Shown here: piece by piece, positions 1-8,791 of the stretch
How positions within the stretch are numbered: position 1 is the stretch's first letter
Layout of the letters: each line of letters begins with the position of its first letter
Source: JAEUMY01 sp031394355
GTDB taxonomy: Bacteria > Pseudomonadota > Gammaproteobacteria > Burkholderiales > Usitatibacteraceae
Direction: 5' to 3'
Assembly (NCBI GenBank): GCA_031394355.1
Contig: JANNSU010000080.1
Coordinates: 22,789 to 86,788 of the forward strand
DNA length: 64,000 bases
Position numbers and translations under genes: made by a program
Notes under the pieces: model-generated
Told to the model about the DNA's origin: nothing
What the model saw: only the letters and a program-made list of their open reading frames with translations
Databases searched by the model: none

Positions 1-2112
1 GAGCCGTTGGCCGATGCGTTGATCGGCAACCCAATGCTGGTGCCGGAAGCCGAAGCCGAGAAATACCTGCGCGCTGAAGCGGCCGAGAAGGAAATGATCG
101 TCGCCGATGTCAAGGCAGCGCTGGAAGGCGCCAAGCAGATCCTCATGGAGCGCTTCGCCGAGCAGGCACCGCTCATCGGCCGCATCCGCGACTACCTGAT
201 CGAGCATGCGGTCATCGACACGAAGGTGGTCGAGGGCAAGGAAGAGGCGGGTGCGAAGTTCTCCGATTACTTCAACTACAGCGAAACTTGGAAGACCATC
301 CCCTCGCACCGCGCGCTGGCCGTGTTTCGCGGTCGCAACGAGGAAATGCTGTCAGTCACGCTGCGTCTCGACAGCGAGCCGGAGAAGCCGCCCTTCAGCG
401 CGCCATTCAATCCCGTCGAGACCATGATCGCCGCAGTTGCGGGTGTCGAGAGCAAGGGTCGTCCTGCTGACAAGTGGTTGAACGAAGTCGTGCGCTGGAC
501 CTGGCGCGTCAAGATCTCGCTGCACCTGGAAACGGAATTGATGACCGCGTTGCGTGAGCGCTCCGAGATGGAAGCCATCAAGGTCTTCGCGCGCAACCTC
601 AAGGATTTGTTGCTCGCCGCACCCGCCGGCCCGCGCGCCACGCTGGGGCTCGACCCGGGCCTGCGCACCGGCGTGAAAGTGGCCGTGGTGGATAACACCG
701 GCAAGGTCGTCGACACCACTGCCATTTATCCTCACGAGCCGCGCCGTGACTGGGAAGGTTCGCTCAACACGCTGCTGCATCTGGTCAAGAAGCACAACGT
801 CGATCTCATCAGCATCGGCAACGGCACCGCTTCGCGCGAAACCGACAAGCTGGCCGCCGACCTCATCAAGCGGGTTTGCGTAAACCCGACGGATCGCAAG
901 GTCACCAAGATTGTCGTGTCCGAGGCCGGCGCGTCCGTGTACTCGGCATCCGAATTCGCCTCGAAGGAACTGCCCGATCTCGACGTCAGCCTTCGTGGCG
1001 CTGTCTCCATCGCCCGCCGCCTGCAGGACCCGCTGGCCGAGCTGGTGAAGATTGATCCCAAGTCCATCGGTGTCGGCCAGTACCAGCACGATGTGAACCA
1101 GACGCAGCTCGCCCGCTCGCTGGAAGCCGTGGTCGAAGACTGCGTGAATGCCGTCGGCGTGGATGTGAACACTGCCAGCGCCGCGCTGCTGGCCCGCGTG
1201 TCCGGCCTCACCTCATCGGTGGCGCAGAACATCGTGGCGCATCGCGATGCCAACGGCGCGTTCAAGAGTCGTGATGCATTGAAGAAGGTGCCGCGTCTCG
1301 GCGACAAGGCGTTCGAGCAAGCTGCCGGATTCCTGCGCATCGCGGGTGGCGACAATCCGCTGGATGCCTCCGCCGTACACCCGGAAGCCTATCCGCTCGT
1401 GGAGAAGATCCTCGCAGACATCAAGCAAGATATAACGAATATTCGCAGCATCATGGGCGACGCCAAGCTGCTCAAGTCGCTGCACCCGGAGAAATACGCC
1501 GATGAGCGTTTCGGCGTGCCGACCGTGACCGACATCCTGCGCGAACTGGAAAAGCCCGGCCGCGATCCGCGTCCCGAGTTCAAGACCGCGTCATTCCAGG
1601 ACGGCGTAGAAGACCTGCGCGATCTCACGCCCGGCATGATTCTCGAAGGGGTCGTCACCAACGTGGCCGCGTTCGGCGCGTTCGTGGATATCGGCGTGCA
1701 TCAGGATGGGCTGGTGCACATTTCCGCCCTCAGCGAGAAGTTCGTGAAGGACGCGCATGAGGTCGTGAAGGCTGGCCAGGTGGTGCGCGTCAAGGTGTTG
1801 GAGGTGGACGAGAAGCGCAAGCGCGTGGCATTGACCATGCGGCTAAACGATTCACCGCGTGACACGTCGGGTGCGAATATTGTTCGGAATTCGCGTGAGG
1901 CGAATTCCGAATCCCTGCGGGACCGCCTGCGGCGTCCAGCCGAAGGCCCCCAGCCTTCGTCTAGTCGCAAGGACAACGATGGCCCGCGCGGGCAACGTGA
2001 TCAGCGTCCGAGTGGCGGACAGCGGGTGCAGAGCGGACAGCAGAATCGTTCGCAGGGGCCAGCACCGGGTGGGGCGATGGCGGAGGCGTTTGCGCGGTTG
2101 AAGACACGGTAG
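1..2112 (+). CDS. tex: Tex-family RNA-binding transcription accessory protein (5' truncated)
   Basis: The frame is open from the first base, so the N-terminus lies outside the window; 703 residues remain of a family usually near 780. Seen in order: a helical core, a YqgF/RNase H-like domain opening with [10 protein letters not shown] near residue 217, a helix-hairpin-helix region near 395-455, the family signature [13 protein letters not shown], and an S1 RNA-binding domain near 545-616 ([16 protein letters not shown]). The tail is Arg/Gly/Gln-rich and disordered. Tex proteins are cytoplasmic nucleic-acid-binding factors linked to transcription. Odd features: an 84-bp element at 1882-1965 adds 28 residues in frame just after the S1 domain, and a near-copy of the 12-bp palindrome at 1435-1446 is read as TNIR. 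Family assignment is firm. Confidence 0.96.
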   Translation, partial: EPLADALIGNPMLVPEAEAEKYLRAEAAEKEMIVADVKAALEGAKQILMERFAEQAPLIGRIRDYLIEHAVIDTKVVEGKEEAGAKFSDYFNYSETWKTIPSHRALAVFRGRNEEMLSVTLRLDSEPEKPPFSAPFNPVETMIAAVAGVESKGRPADKWLNEVVRWTWRVKISLHLETELMTALRERSEMEAIKVFARNLKDLLLAAPAGPRATLGLDPGLRTGVKVAVVDNTGKVVDTTAIYPHEPRRDWEGSLNTLLHLVKKHNVDLISIGNGTASRETDKLAADLIKRVCVNPTDRKVTKIVVSEAGASVYSASEFASKELPDLDVSLRGAVSIARRLQDPLAELVKIDPKSIGVGQYQHDVNQTQLARSLEAVVEDCVNAVGVDVNTASAALLARVSGLTSSVAQNIVAHRDANGAFKSRDALKKVPRLGDKAFEQAAGFLRIAGGDNPLDASAVHPEAYPLVEKILADIKQDITNIRSIMGDAKLLKSLHPEKYADERFGVPTVTDILRELEKPGRDPRPEFKTASFQDGVEDLRDLTPGMILEGVVTNVAAFGAFVDIGVHQDGLVHISALSEKFVKDAHEVVKAGQVVRVKVLEVDEKRKRVALTMRLNDSPRDTSGANIVRNSREANSESLRDRLRRPAEGPQPSSSRKDNDGPRGQRDQRPSGGQRVQSGQQNRSQGPAPGGAMAEAFARLKTR
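1435..1446. repeat. 12-bp palindrome, one mismatch (ACGAATATTCGC)
   Basis: Eleven of twelve bases match GCGAATATTCGC. It lies inside tex and is read Thr-Asn-Ile-Arg in a segment between the helix-hairpin-helix and S1 domains. Confidence 0.7.
1873..1968 (+). mobile_element. 84-bp in-frame palindromic element, copy C (in tex)
   Basis: GCGAATATT (1873-1881) and CGC (1966-1968) flank an 84-bp insert (1882-1965). The insert has a perfect 9-bp stem, GGAATTCGC/GCGAATTCC, then a conserved core (GGGACCGCCTGCGGCGTCCA), then a second stem GAAGGC/GCCTTC, and ends TAGT. It adds exactly 28 codons to tex, between Ile and Arg of an implied ANIR. Two further copies lie at 10936-11031 and 14504-14599. Confidence 0.88.
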
Positions 2113-2120
2113 CACCCCTG

Positions 2121-2534
2121 TCAGTCATTGCTGATCTCGGCGCTGCTCGCTTTGCCGGAATCATCGAATCCAATGACGAGCCATTCACTGTCGATACTCA
2201 TGAACCCTCGTTCAGGCCCGAGCCAATAGGTAAGGGCACCCGGATAGCGATCGTTTTCCGGAGACGATCCAAGTAGTTCCTGCAGCTCTTGGCGTGTCAT
2301 GCCTATCAATTTCTTGCTGCCGACCAATCCATCCGCCATGCGGAGCCTTGGGGTCGGGCCTTGGGATTGGCTCCAATCGGATGCGCTTTTCCAGACAATT
2401 GGATCAAAAGGGAGCGGCGAGGTATCGCGATGCCAAACGAATGCCATACCTGCGACGGCAAGAGCCGCGCAGACCATGGCTACTCGGATCAAGAGACTCC
2501 ACCTTTGGTTTGCTGACGGCGCAACTGAATTCAT
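2121..2534 (-). CDS. membrane-anchored SmpA/OmlA-like small protein
   Basis: Encodes 137 residues from ATG 2534, chosen because it overlaps the eutC stop as ATGA. One N-terminal transmembrane segment (about residues 10-30, LLIRVAMVCAALAVAGMAFV) anchors a soluble domain. Its C-terminal half contains IGMTRQELQELLG followed by YWLGPERG and SIDSEWLVIGFD, a pattern I associate with small SmpA/OmlA-fold proteins that occur singly in many proteobacteria; the fold assignment is inference. It is the third gene of a tightly coupled eutB-eutC run, but nothing in its sequence links it to ethanolamine. An upstream in-frame ATG at 2555 would place the start inside eutC and is less likely. Confidence 0.75.
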   Translation of the reverse strand: MNSVAPSANQRWSLLIRVAMVCAALAVAGMAFVWHRDTSPLPFDPIVWKSASDWSQSQGPTPRLRMADGLVGSKKLIGMTRQELQELLGSSPENDRYPGALTYWLGPERGFMSIDSEWLVIGFDDSGKASSAEISND

Positions 2535-3337
2535 TTGGCGGATGCGATATGCCAAGACGCCCCTTCGCCCTCCAGCAACACCGTCTCACTGTCATCCTTC
2601 AACCCCACCCCAGTCAGCTGCCGCCGCAGCGCTTCGCGCAGCAGCCACGCGATGCGCCGCGCGGCAGCGTCGTAGCCCAGACCCTCGGGCCGGATGTTGC
2701 TCACGCAATTGCGTTCGGCATCGGTGCAGCCGACTTTCGGGGCGTAGGTGAGATAGGCGCCGAGGCTGTCCGGTGAGCTGAGGCCGGGTCGTTCGCCGAG
2801 CAGGATCAGCACTGCGCGGGCATGCAGCAACGCGCCGACTTCGTCCGCCAGGGCAACGCGTGTCTGGGTGGCGATGACGACAGGTGCCCAAGTGAGCGTG
2901 CCGGCCAATGCGGACCGCAGGGCGAGCAGCAGCGGCAGGGCATGTTGCTGCGCTGCGGTGGCGGAGAGTCCGTCACCGATGACGATCGCGAGGTCGGGCT
3001 CAATGCCACCGAAACTCTGCAGTTGATTGACACTGGCCTCATCCAGTCGCCGCCCCCAATCCGGCCGCCGCAGATAAGCCTCGCGGGTGGGTGCCCGGCT
3101 TTGCACGACGAGTGGCGCAAAGCCGTGTGCGCGCAAGGTCTCGGACAGCGCCGCCACATCGAGTGCCACATGCACCGCATCGCGCGCCATCGCGTGTGCC
3201 GCGGCGAAGCGCAGCACTTCCGCTGTTGGCAGGCTGCCACCTGCGCGGCCCAGCGCGATGCGCGCCGGTGTGTGTTGGCGGAGCTCTGCCCAAGGGTCCG
3301 GCTGTGCCGGTGCGGCGGGCAGGTTGGTTTCGCTCAT
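2531..3337 (-). CDS. eutC: ethanolamine ammonia-lyase small subunit
   Basis: Encodes 268 residues (Escherichia coli EutC is about 295). With EutB it forms the adenosylcobalamin-dependent lyase that converts ethanolamine to acetaldehyde and ammonia. Family signatures seen are PARIALGRAGGSLPT near the N-terminus, a central DLAIVIGDGLSATAAQ segment and the conserved RNCVSNIRPEGLGYDAA segment near the C-terminus. ATG 3337 overlaps the eutB stop as ATGA, which decides the start over a longer upstream frame. No microcompartment shell or eutR genes are seen nearby, matching the minimal eutBC arrangement found in many proteobacteria. Confidence 0.95.
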   Translation of the reverse strand: MSETNLPAAPAQPDPWAELRQHTPARIALGRAGGSLPTAEVLRFAAAHAMARDAVHVALDVAALSETLRAHGFAPLVVQSRAPTREAYLRRPDWGRRLDEASVNQLQSFGGIEPDLAIVIGDGLSATAAQQHALPLLLALRSALAGTLTWAPVVIATQTRVALADEVGALLHARAVLILLGERPGLSSPDSLGAYLTYAPKVGCTDAERNCVSNIRPEGLGYDAAARRIAWLLREALRRQLTGVGLKDDSETVLLEGEGASWHIASAK

Positions 3338-4734
3338 CGCGTGGGCCCAGTCAGCAGGGCAGCCATGGACTCGGCCAGCGCCGGGCGGTTGGTCACGGGG
3401 CGCAGTGCGCCTGCGGCATCCGTGATCTGCATCGCTTGCAGCCATGCTTCGAATTCCGGCGCGCGTTTCAGCTTCAACAGTTCACGCACGAACAGCGCGT
3501 CGTGGAACGACGTGCTCTGGTAGTTCAGCATCACGTCGTCCGCGCCCGGCACGCCCATCATGAAATTGAGCCCGGCGGCCGCCAGCAGGACGAGCAGGTT
3601 ATCCATGTCGTTCTGATCGGCCTCGGCGTGGTTGGTGTAGCAGATGTCGCAGCCCATCGGCAGGCCCAAGAGCTTGCCGCAGAAGTGATCCTCCAGCCCG
3701 GCGCGCACGATCTGCTTGCCGTCGTAGAGATACTCCGGGCCGATGAAGCCGACGACCGTGTTCACCAAGAGCGGCTGGTAGCGGCGCGCGACGGCATAGA
3801 CCCGCGCCTCGATGGTCTGCTGATCGACGCCATGATGCGCGTTGGCCGAGAGCGCGCTGCCCTGGCCGGTCTCGAAGTACATGACGTTGTTGCCGAGCGT
3901 GCCGCGCCGAAGCGACCGCGCGGCGGCATGCGCCTCGTCCAGCAGCGCCAGGCTCACGCCGAAGCTGCGGTTGGCCGCCTCCGTGCCCGCGATGCTCTGG
4001 AACACGAGATCGACCGGCGCACCGGCGGCAATGGCCTGCAGGGTGTTGGTCACGTGGGTGAGCACGCAGGTCTGCGTGGGAATGGCGTGGCGCTCGACCA
4101 TGTCGCCCAACAGATGCAGCAACGTCACCAGCGCGGGCACGCTGTCGGCGGCGGGGTTGATGCCGATCACCGCATCCCCCGCGCCGTACATCAGCCCGTC
4201 GAAAATGCTGGCGACGATCCCAGCTGGGCTGTCGGACGGATGGTTGGGTTGCAGGCGCACGGCGAGGTGTCCCGGCAAACCCAGTGTGTTGCGAAAGCGC
4301 GTGACCACGTGGCAGCGGCTCGCCACGAGAATCAAGTCCTGGTTGCGCATGAGTTTGCAGACCGCAGCCACCATTTCCGGCGTGAGGCCAGGGGCGAGAC
4401 GCTGCAGGACATCGGGCGTGGCCTGCGCCGAAAGCAGCCAATCGCGGAAGCCGCCGACGGTGAGATGGGAAACGGATGCGAAGGCCGTCGCATCGTGCGA
4501 GTCAATGATGAGGCGCGTCACCTCATCGGTTTCGTAGGGGATGATTGCTTCGTTGAGGAAGGTCTTGAGTGGAAGATCGGCCAGCGCGTGACAGGCGGCG
4601 ACGCGTTCCTGTGAGTTCTCCGCCGCGACGCCCGCCAGCTGATCGCCGGAGCGGACCGGTGTCGCCTTGGCGAGCAGCGAGCGCAAGTCGCTGAACTCGT
4701 AGGTGACGCTGCCTAGGGAGTGTTGATACGTCAT
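3334..4734 (-). CDS. eutB: ethanolamine ammonia-lyase large subunit
   Basis: Encodes 466 residues, close to the usual 450-465 of the catalytic TIM-barrel subunit that binds ethanolamine and the B12 cofactor. Recognisable family blocks are FLNEAIIPYETDEVTRLIID near residue 65, the VIGINPAADS segment, the FETGQGSALSANAHHG segment and the GLPMGCDICYTNHAEADQN segment. ATG 4734 is preferred; a TTG at 4749 in the same frame would read through the 12-bp palindrome (4736-4747), which sits one base upstream of the ATG where a ribosome-binding site would normally be. It leads the eutB-eutC-SmpA-like run. Confidence 0.95.
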   Translation of the reverse strand: MTYQHSLGSVTYEFSDLRSLLAKATPVRSGDQLAGVAAENSQERVAACHALADLPLKTFLNEAIIPYETDEVTRLIIDSHDATAFASVSHLTVGGFRDWLLSAQATPDVLQRLAPGLTPEMVAAVCKLMRNQDLILVASRCHVVTRFRNTLGLPGHLAVRLQPNHPSDSPAGIVASIFDGLMYGAGDAVIGINPAADSVPALVTLLHLLGDMVERHAIPTQTCVLTHVTNTLQAIAAGAPVDLVFQSIAGTEAANRSFGVSLALLDEAHAAARSLRRGTLGNNVMYFETGQGSALSANAHHGVDQQTIEARVYAVARRYQPLLVNTVVGFIGPEYLYDGKQIVRAGLEDHFCGKLLGLPMGCDICYTNHAEADQNDMDNLLVLLAAAGLNFMMGVPGADDVMLNYQSTSFHDALFVRELLKLKRAPEFEAWLQAMQITDAAGALRPVTNRPALAESMAALLTGPTR

Positions 4735-4735
4735 G

Positions 4736-4747
4736 GCGAATATTCGC
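4736..4747. repeat. 12-bp palindrome GCGAATATTCGC
   Basis: Exact copy, one base upstream of the eutB start codon, in the position of the ribosome-binding site. Confidence 0.95.
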
Positions 4748-4806
4748 AAGTGGCGGCAGGGGATGCTGCGATGCTATCGCAGTGTGGCGACGCCGAAAAG
4801 ACAAAT

Positions 4807-4831
4807 GCCCCTGACCTTCCGGTTCAGGGGC
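4807..4831 (-). terminator. probable terminator hairpin
   Basis: Inverted repeat GCCCCTGACC / GGTTCAGGGGC with a short loop. On the minus strand it follows the small membrane protein gene and is succeeded by a T-rich stretch. It is nearly identical to the hairpin at 5459-5483. Confidence 0.65.
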
Positions 4832-4886
4832 TTTCTCTTTGAATTTCCATCTCGCCGGCGCCCGCCTGAGCGTCGTTATGTTCGAT

Positions 4887-5414
4887 TCAATCTCTGTCTG
4901 CCCATGCCCTCGCCGCGACACCGAGCAGGCACACCAGTTGGCGTGCTTGCAGGAAGTACATCACGGAGAACAGTACTATCAGGGAGAAAATGACTGGGAG
5001 GCTCGGGCCTGCCCAGATGTTCCATAGAGTAGCAGCAAGTAGCAACACGATAACCTGAGGGCGAGGATGCCCTTCCAGATAGACAGTCTTGCTGGCGGGG
5101 TCAAAGGTGATTCCCGCATTCATCATTCGAAGGTATGACGGGTAGCCAACTTTATCTATGACCGCGAGTTGAAAGTCGCCTGCCTCCTTCAGAGCGACAT
5201 CCCCTGCCATCGAGGCGGGCAGGTGTTCTTCAATCAGCGAAATGGACGGTGGTCCGGCACGTGTCGTTGTTACTTTCTGCTTGCAGCGAAACACCGCGAT
5301 ACCACGGTTACACGCCCATTTTGGGCTCGACATCAGAATTGCTGATTCCACGCCCCATGCGAACAGGAAAAGCGCGATCGCTATCAGCTCATATTGGGTG
5401 AGGGAAGAAAACAT
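4887..5414 (-). CDS. small multi-pass membrane protein, function unknown
   Basis: Encodes 175 residues from ATG 5414. There is one N-terminal transmembrane segment (LIAIALFLFAWGVESAILM), a central hydrophilic domain of about 95 residues, and two closely spaced C-terminal segments (VIVLLLAATLWNIWAG and VIFSLIVLFSVMYFL). I recognise no family. Its base composition is more AT-rich than its neighbours, and it is bracketed by two nearly identical terminator hairpins (4807-4831 and 5459-5483), which suggests an inserted or duplicated module. Confidence 0.7.
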   Translation of the reverse strand: MFSSLTQYELIAIALFLFAWGVESAILMSSPKWACNRGIAVFRCKQKVTTTRAGPPSISLIEEHLPASMAGDVALKEAGDFQLAVIDKVGYPSYLRMMNAGITFDPASKTVYLEGHPRPQVIVLLLAATLWNIWAGPSLPVIFSLIVLFSVMYFLQARQLVCLLGVAARAWADRD

Positions 5415-5452
5415 TCCTACATTTCCATTGTTGGCTTCCCGGAAGTGTAAGC

Positions 5453-5483
5453 AAAAAAGCCCCTGACCTTTCAGTTCAGGGGC
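5453..5483 (-). terminator. Rho-independent terminator
   Basis: Stem GCCCCTGA.../...TCAGGGGC followed on the minus strand by six T. It lies downstream of malate synthase and upstream of the small membrane protein gene, so it probably ends the malate synthase transcript. Confidence 0.75.
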
Positions 5484-5558
5484 TTTGTCCATAAACGGTC
5501 TCCCCGGCGCAGTCCGGGGCCCACTGTCATTCGGTGACGCTACAACGAAAGCCACTGG

Positions 5559-5578
5559 GCCCCGTTTTTCAACGGGGC
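5559..5578. terminator. hairpin after malate synthase
   Basis: A perfect 8-bp stem GCCCCGTT / AACGGGGC with a 4-base loop directly after the aceB stop. No long T tract follows on the minus strand; it may stabilise the 3' end. Confidence 0.45.
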
Positions 5579-5593
5579 GACAACCTTCTTTTC

Positions 5594-7195
5594 TCAGGCA
5601 ATCGCCCGATACGCCGGCAACGTCAGAAACTCTTCGTACTGATCATCCAGAATCAGCTTCTCCAGCAACGCCGCCGCCTCGACATACCGGCCCGCCGCAT
5701 ACGCCGCATCGCCCACGATCCCCGGCGTTTTCTTCAGCTCATCCGCCACCAGCGCGGTCACCATCTCCTTCGTCACCTTGCGACCGTCATCCAGCACGCC
5801 CTTGGGCGAGCGGATCCATTGCCACACTTGCGAGCGGGAAATCTCGGCCGTGGCGGCGTCTTCCATCAGGTTGAAGATGGGCACGCAGCCATTGCCCGCG
5901 AGCCAGCTGCCGATGTACTGGATGCCCACCTGCAGGTTGTTACGCAACCCCGGTTCCGAGATCGGGCCTTCCGGCTTGAAGTCGAGCAGGTCGGCGGCGG
6001 TGTAGTGCACATCCTCGCGCTTGCGGCCGATCTGGTTGGGCTCGGGCATGTGCTCGTCGAACACGGCTTTGGCAATCGGCACCAGGCCCGGATGCGCGAC
6101 CCAGGTGCCGTCGCAGCCATCGGTGGCTTCACGCAGCTTGTCGGCGCGCACCTTGGCCATGGCCGCGTCGTTGGCCTCGGGGTCGTTCTTGATGGGGATC
6201 TGTGCCGCCATGCCGCCCATGGCGCTGGCGTTGCGGCGATGGCAGGTCTTCACCAGCGTGAGGGCGTAGGCGCGCAGGAAGGGCGAGGTCATGGTGACGA
6301 CGGCGCGGTCAGCAAGACAGAAGTCCTGGTTCATGCGCAGCTTCTTGATGGCCGAGAAGATGTAGTCCCAGCGGCCGATGTTGAGGCCCACGCAATGGTC
6401 CTTCAGCTCCCACAGGATCTCGTCCATCTCGAACGCAGCCAGGATCACTTCAATCAGGACGGTGGCCTTGATGCTGCCGTGCGGGACACCCAGCTCCTTC
6501 TGCGCTGCGGTGAAGATGTCGTTCCACAGCCGCGCCTCCAGATGGCTTTCCATCTTGGGCAGATAGAAGTACGGGCCGGAGCCGCGTGCCAGCAGCGCTT
6601 TCGCGTTGTGAAAGAAGTAAAGCGCGAAATCGAAAATGCCGCCGGAGACGGGCTTGCCATCGATCAGTACGTGCTTCTCGTCCAGATGCCAGCCGCGCGG
6701 ACGCACGATGAGGACGGCTGTCTTCTCGGCTAGCTGGTACGTTTTCTCGCCTTGCTGAAGCGTGATGGTGCGGTGCACTGCGTCCATCAGGTTGATCTGG
6801 CCTTCAATGTTGTTGGACCAGGTCGGCGTGTTGGAGTCTTCCAGGTCCGCCATGTAGGTCGAGGCACCAGAGTTGAGCGCATTGATCACCATCTTGCGGT
6901 CCACCGGTCCGGTGATTTCCACGCGGCGGTCCTGCAGATCAGCCGGGATTTCGCCGACAGTCCATTCACTCGCGCGAATATTCGCAGTCTCGGGGAGGAA
7001 ATCGGGCAGCGCACCGGCGTCAAACGCAATCTGGCGTTCAGCGCGCTGGGCCAGCAGGCGCTGACGCGTCGGCTCGAACTGGCGGCAAAGCGTCGCAGCG
7101 AATTCCAGCGCGGCCGGGGTGAGCACCTGTGCGTAGGCAGTCGGCAGCGGTGCGTTGATTTCCATGCCGGCAGGCAGCAATTTGACGGTATCCAT
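5594..7195 (-). CDS. aceB: malate synthase A
   Basis: Encodes 533 residues, the same length as Escherichia coli AceB. It condenses glyoxylate with acetyl-CoA to malate, the second step of the glyoxylate shunt, in the cytoplasm. Seen are the family signature [17 protein letters not shown] near the middle, the DLEDSNTP segment and the acidic [12 protein letters not shown] segment. ATG 7195 is chosen because GGAG lies nine bases upstream; a TTG at 7204 is possible. The 12-bp palindrome at 6974-6985 is read ANIR in [13 protein letters not shown], where the family usually has a similar xxIR. A LysR gene is divergently transcribed, so local control is likely. No isocitrate lyase gene is in the window. 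Confidence 0.97.
   Translation of the reverse strand: MDTVKLLPAGMEINAPLPTAYAQVLTPAALEFAATLCRQFEPTRQRLLAQRAERQIAFDAGALPDFLPETANIRASEWTVGEIPADLQDRRVEITGPVDRKMVINALNSGASTYMADLEDSNTPTWSNNIEGQINLMDAVHRTITLQQGEKTYQLAEKTAVLIVRPRGWHLDEKHVLIDGKPVSGGIFDFALYFFHNAKALLARGSGPYFYLPKMESHLEARLWNDIFTAAQKELGVPHGSIKATVLIEVILAAFEMDEILWELKDHCVGLNIGRWDYIFSAIKKLRMNQDFCLADRAVVTMTSPFLRAYALTLVKTCHRRNASAMGGMAAQIPIKNDPEANDAAMAKVRADKLREATDGCDGTWVAHPGLVPIAKAVFDEHMPEPNQIGRKREDVHYTAADLLDFKPEGPISEPGLRNNLQVGIQYIGSWLAGNGCVPIFNLMEDAATAEISRSQVWQWIRSPKGVLDDGRKVTKEMVTALVADELKKTPGIVGDAAYAAGRYVEAAALLEKLILDDQYEEFLTLPAYRAIA
6974..6985. repeat. 12-bp palindrome GCGAATATTCGC
   Basis: Exact copy inside aceB, read Ala-Asn-Ile-Arg. Confidence 0.95.
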
Positions 7196-7250
7196 ATGAC
7201 ACAACTCCAGATCGAATAAGCGTATTGATTACATAGCCAGTGTAGGGGAC

Positions 7251-7266
7251 ATTGCTGCACTGCAAT
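7251..7266. promoter_or_regulatory. candidate LysR-type operator
   Basis: ATTGCTGCACTGCAAT is an inverted repeat with 5-bp arms and contains a T-N11-A core (7253-7265), the usual LysR-family box. It sits between divergent aceB and the LysR gene. Function is inferred from position and symmetry. Confidence 0.5.
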
Positions 7267-7355
7267 ATAGTGATCCCAATGAGGCGGCTTATACTTTGGG
7301 TATTAAATAGAGCACAGAGGAGCCTGCATGCGTGCAAACGAAATGAATGGCTGTC

Positions 7356-7448
7356 GTCCCCCCCCGTTGCAAACGGGGGGCAGGGGAGATTTGAAATCCT
7401 CCGCGCGAAGAAAATCCCCCTCAATCCCCCTTTTTCAAACGGGGAAGC
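7356..7448. repeat. composite C-rich/G-rich hairpin repeat, copy 1
   Basis: Two hairpin units, CCCCCCGTTgcAAACGGGGGG and CCCCCTTTTTCAAACGGGG, separated by about 35 bases containing an AAATCCCCCTCAATCCCC track. Related copies are at 10281-10387 and 59188-59340. The type is widespread in bacterial intergenic DNA; its spurious translation reads NPPLPPFxKGG. Confidence 0.75.
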
Positions 7449-7472
7449 CCAACATTTGCGCGGGCTGCTGAC

Positions 7473-8375
7473 ATGGACAAGTTCAAGGAACTGACTACGT
7501 TTGTCGATGTGGCGGGTCGCGGCAGCTTCTCGTCAACCGCGCGCTCGGAAGGCGTCACGCCCGCCATGGTGGGACGACGCATCGACCAGCTGGAGGAGCG
7601 GCTGGGCGTGAAGCTCTTCAAACGCTCGACGCGCAAGGTCACGTTGACGCCGGAGGGCACGGCGTTCCTCGATGATTGCCAGCGCATCCTCAATGAGCTG
7701 AGAGCGGCGGAAGAGCAGCTCACTGTCGGCACCAAGGGCGCGACGGGACGGCTCATCGTCAGCGCACCGACCGCATTCGGGCGCCGCCACATCGCGCCGC
7801 ATCTGCCTGATTTCATCGCGCAGAATCCGGACCTCACGGTCTCGCTGCACCTGTCCGAGCGCCTGGTTGATCTCAAGAACGAACGCATCGACCTCGCCAT
7901 CCGCATCGCGGACCTCAAGAGCGTTGATCTGCATGCAGCCAAGCTGGCGCGCAATCATCGCGTGGTGTGCGGCGCGCCCGCATACATCAAGCGCGCGGGC
8001 CAGCCCAAGGCACTCAGCGACCTGTCGCGCCACAATTGTCTCGTCACCGCGACGGAAGAGGGACTGTCCGACCACTGGACCTTTGCCGAGCAAGACAAAG
8101 CACTCAGCATCAAAGTCGGCGGCAACCTGCACTGCAACGATGGCGAGGTCCTGACCCGCTGGGCAATCGCCGGACACGGTCTCGCATGGCGCAGCGCGTG
8201 GGAAGTGAGCGAGGAGATCAAGAAGGGCCGGCTGGTGTCGGTGCTGGATGAGTATTCCTCGCCCGGAAACAACATCTATGCGGTGTATGCAGAGCGGCGG
8301 TTTTTGCCCGCGAAGGTCAGGTTGTTTATTGATTTCCTGAAGCGGACCTTCGGGGATCCGCCGTATTGGGAATAG
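7473..8375 (+). CDS. LysR-family transcriptional regulator
   Basis: Encodes 300 residues, the usual size. An N-terminal winged helix-turn-helix (about residues 3-62, with FVDVAGRGSFSSTARSEGVTPAMVGRRIDQLEERLG) is followed by a LysR substrate-binding domain (about 90-295, with RLIVSAPTAFGRRHIAPHLPDF). It is divergent from malate synthase, with a T-N11-A palindrome between the two, so aceB and its own gene are the likely targets. The domain resembles the large group of proteobacterial LysR proteins of unknown ligand; I cannot name the effector. Confidence 0.93.
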   Translation: MDKFKELTTFVDVAGRGSFSSTARSEGVTPAMVGRRIDQLEERLGVKLFKRSTRKVTLTPEGTAFLDDCQRILNELRAAEEQLTVGTKGATGRLIVSAPTAFGRRHIAPHLPDFIAQNPDLTVSLHLSERLVDLKNERIDLAIRIADLKSVDLHAAKLARNHRVVCGAPAYIKRAGQPKALSDLSRHNCLVTATEEGLSDHWTFAEQDKALSIKVGGNLHCNDGEVLTRWAIAGHGLAWRSAWEVSEEIKKGRLVSVLDEYSSPGNNIYAVYAERRFLPAKVRLFIDFLKRTFGDPPYWE

Positions 8376-8378
8376 TTT

Positions 8379-8408
8379 CTGTCATTCCGGCGAAGGCCGG
8401 AATCCAGT
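8379..8408. repeat. short palindromic repeat (VIPAKAGIQ type)
   Basis: TTCCGGCGAAGGCCGGAA is a hairpin inside a GTCATTCCGGCG...GGAATCCAG unit. This dispersed unit is known from many proteobacteria and is often mistranslated as VIPAKAGIQ. Confidence 0.8.
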
Positions 8409-8445
8409 GGCGTTGCTTTTCTCTTGTTCGATTTTCGTCTCTCCG

Positions 8446-8712
8446 TCTTACAAGCCCGGGGGTTGCCCGGCGGCAACTCACTTTCTTTGCTTCGCCAAAG
8501 AAAGTAAGCAAAGAAAGGCGACCCCGGGTCGAGCGCGGGTGCGCGCCAAGGCGCGCGCCGTGCCCTGCGTTACTCGCCTGCCGCGGCGGCTGCGGAACTC
8601 GCATTGCGGATATCAGCCGTCGTTGACGGAGGCGTCGTGGCGCAATGCTCAGACAGTCCTCGCCGACTTCCCCGCGTCAGACTGCGTTACTCGGCGCTCT
8701 CTACGGGGAATT
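8446..8712. repeat. long intergenic repeat with CTTTCTTTGCTT hairpin
   Basis: It begins with CCCGGGGGTT, carries the stem CTTTCTTTGCTT / AAGCAAAGAAAG around CGCCAAAGAAAG, and continues through a GC-rich block to TGCGTTACTCGGCGCTCTC. I recognise this as a dispersed repeat of Xanthomonadales and Burkholderiales spacers; recognition is from memory, not a search. Confidence 0.7.
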
Positions 8713-8779
8713 CGTCGCTGAATCTCTGCAGTTCTTTGGTCCCGATGAAGTACGGCGAAATCCAGCGGCTTTCCCAATT

Positions 8780-8791
8780 GCGAATATTCGC
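8780..8791. repeat. 12-bp palindrome GCGAATATTCGC
   Basis: Exact intergenic copy; symmetry extends to 16 bp (TTGCGAATATTCGCAA, 8778-8793). Confidence 0.95.

Noticed and set aside
3091..4614. Long open frame antisense to eutB/eutC
   Set aside because: The two eut genes are clear on the other strand; the antisense frame is Arg/His-rich shadow sequence.
8366..8626. Short ORFs containing VIPAKAGIQ and FFASPKKVS peptides
   Set aside because: They are translations of dispersed repeats, not genes.
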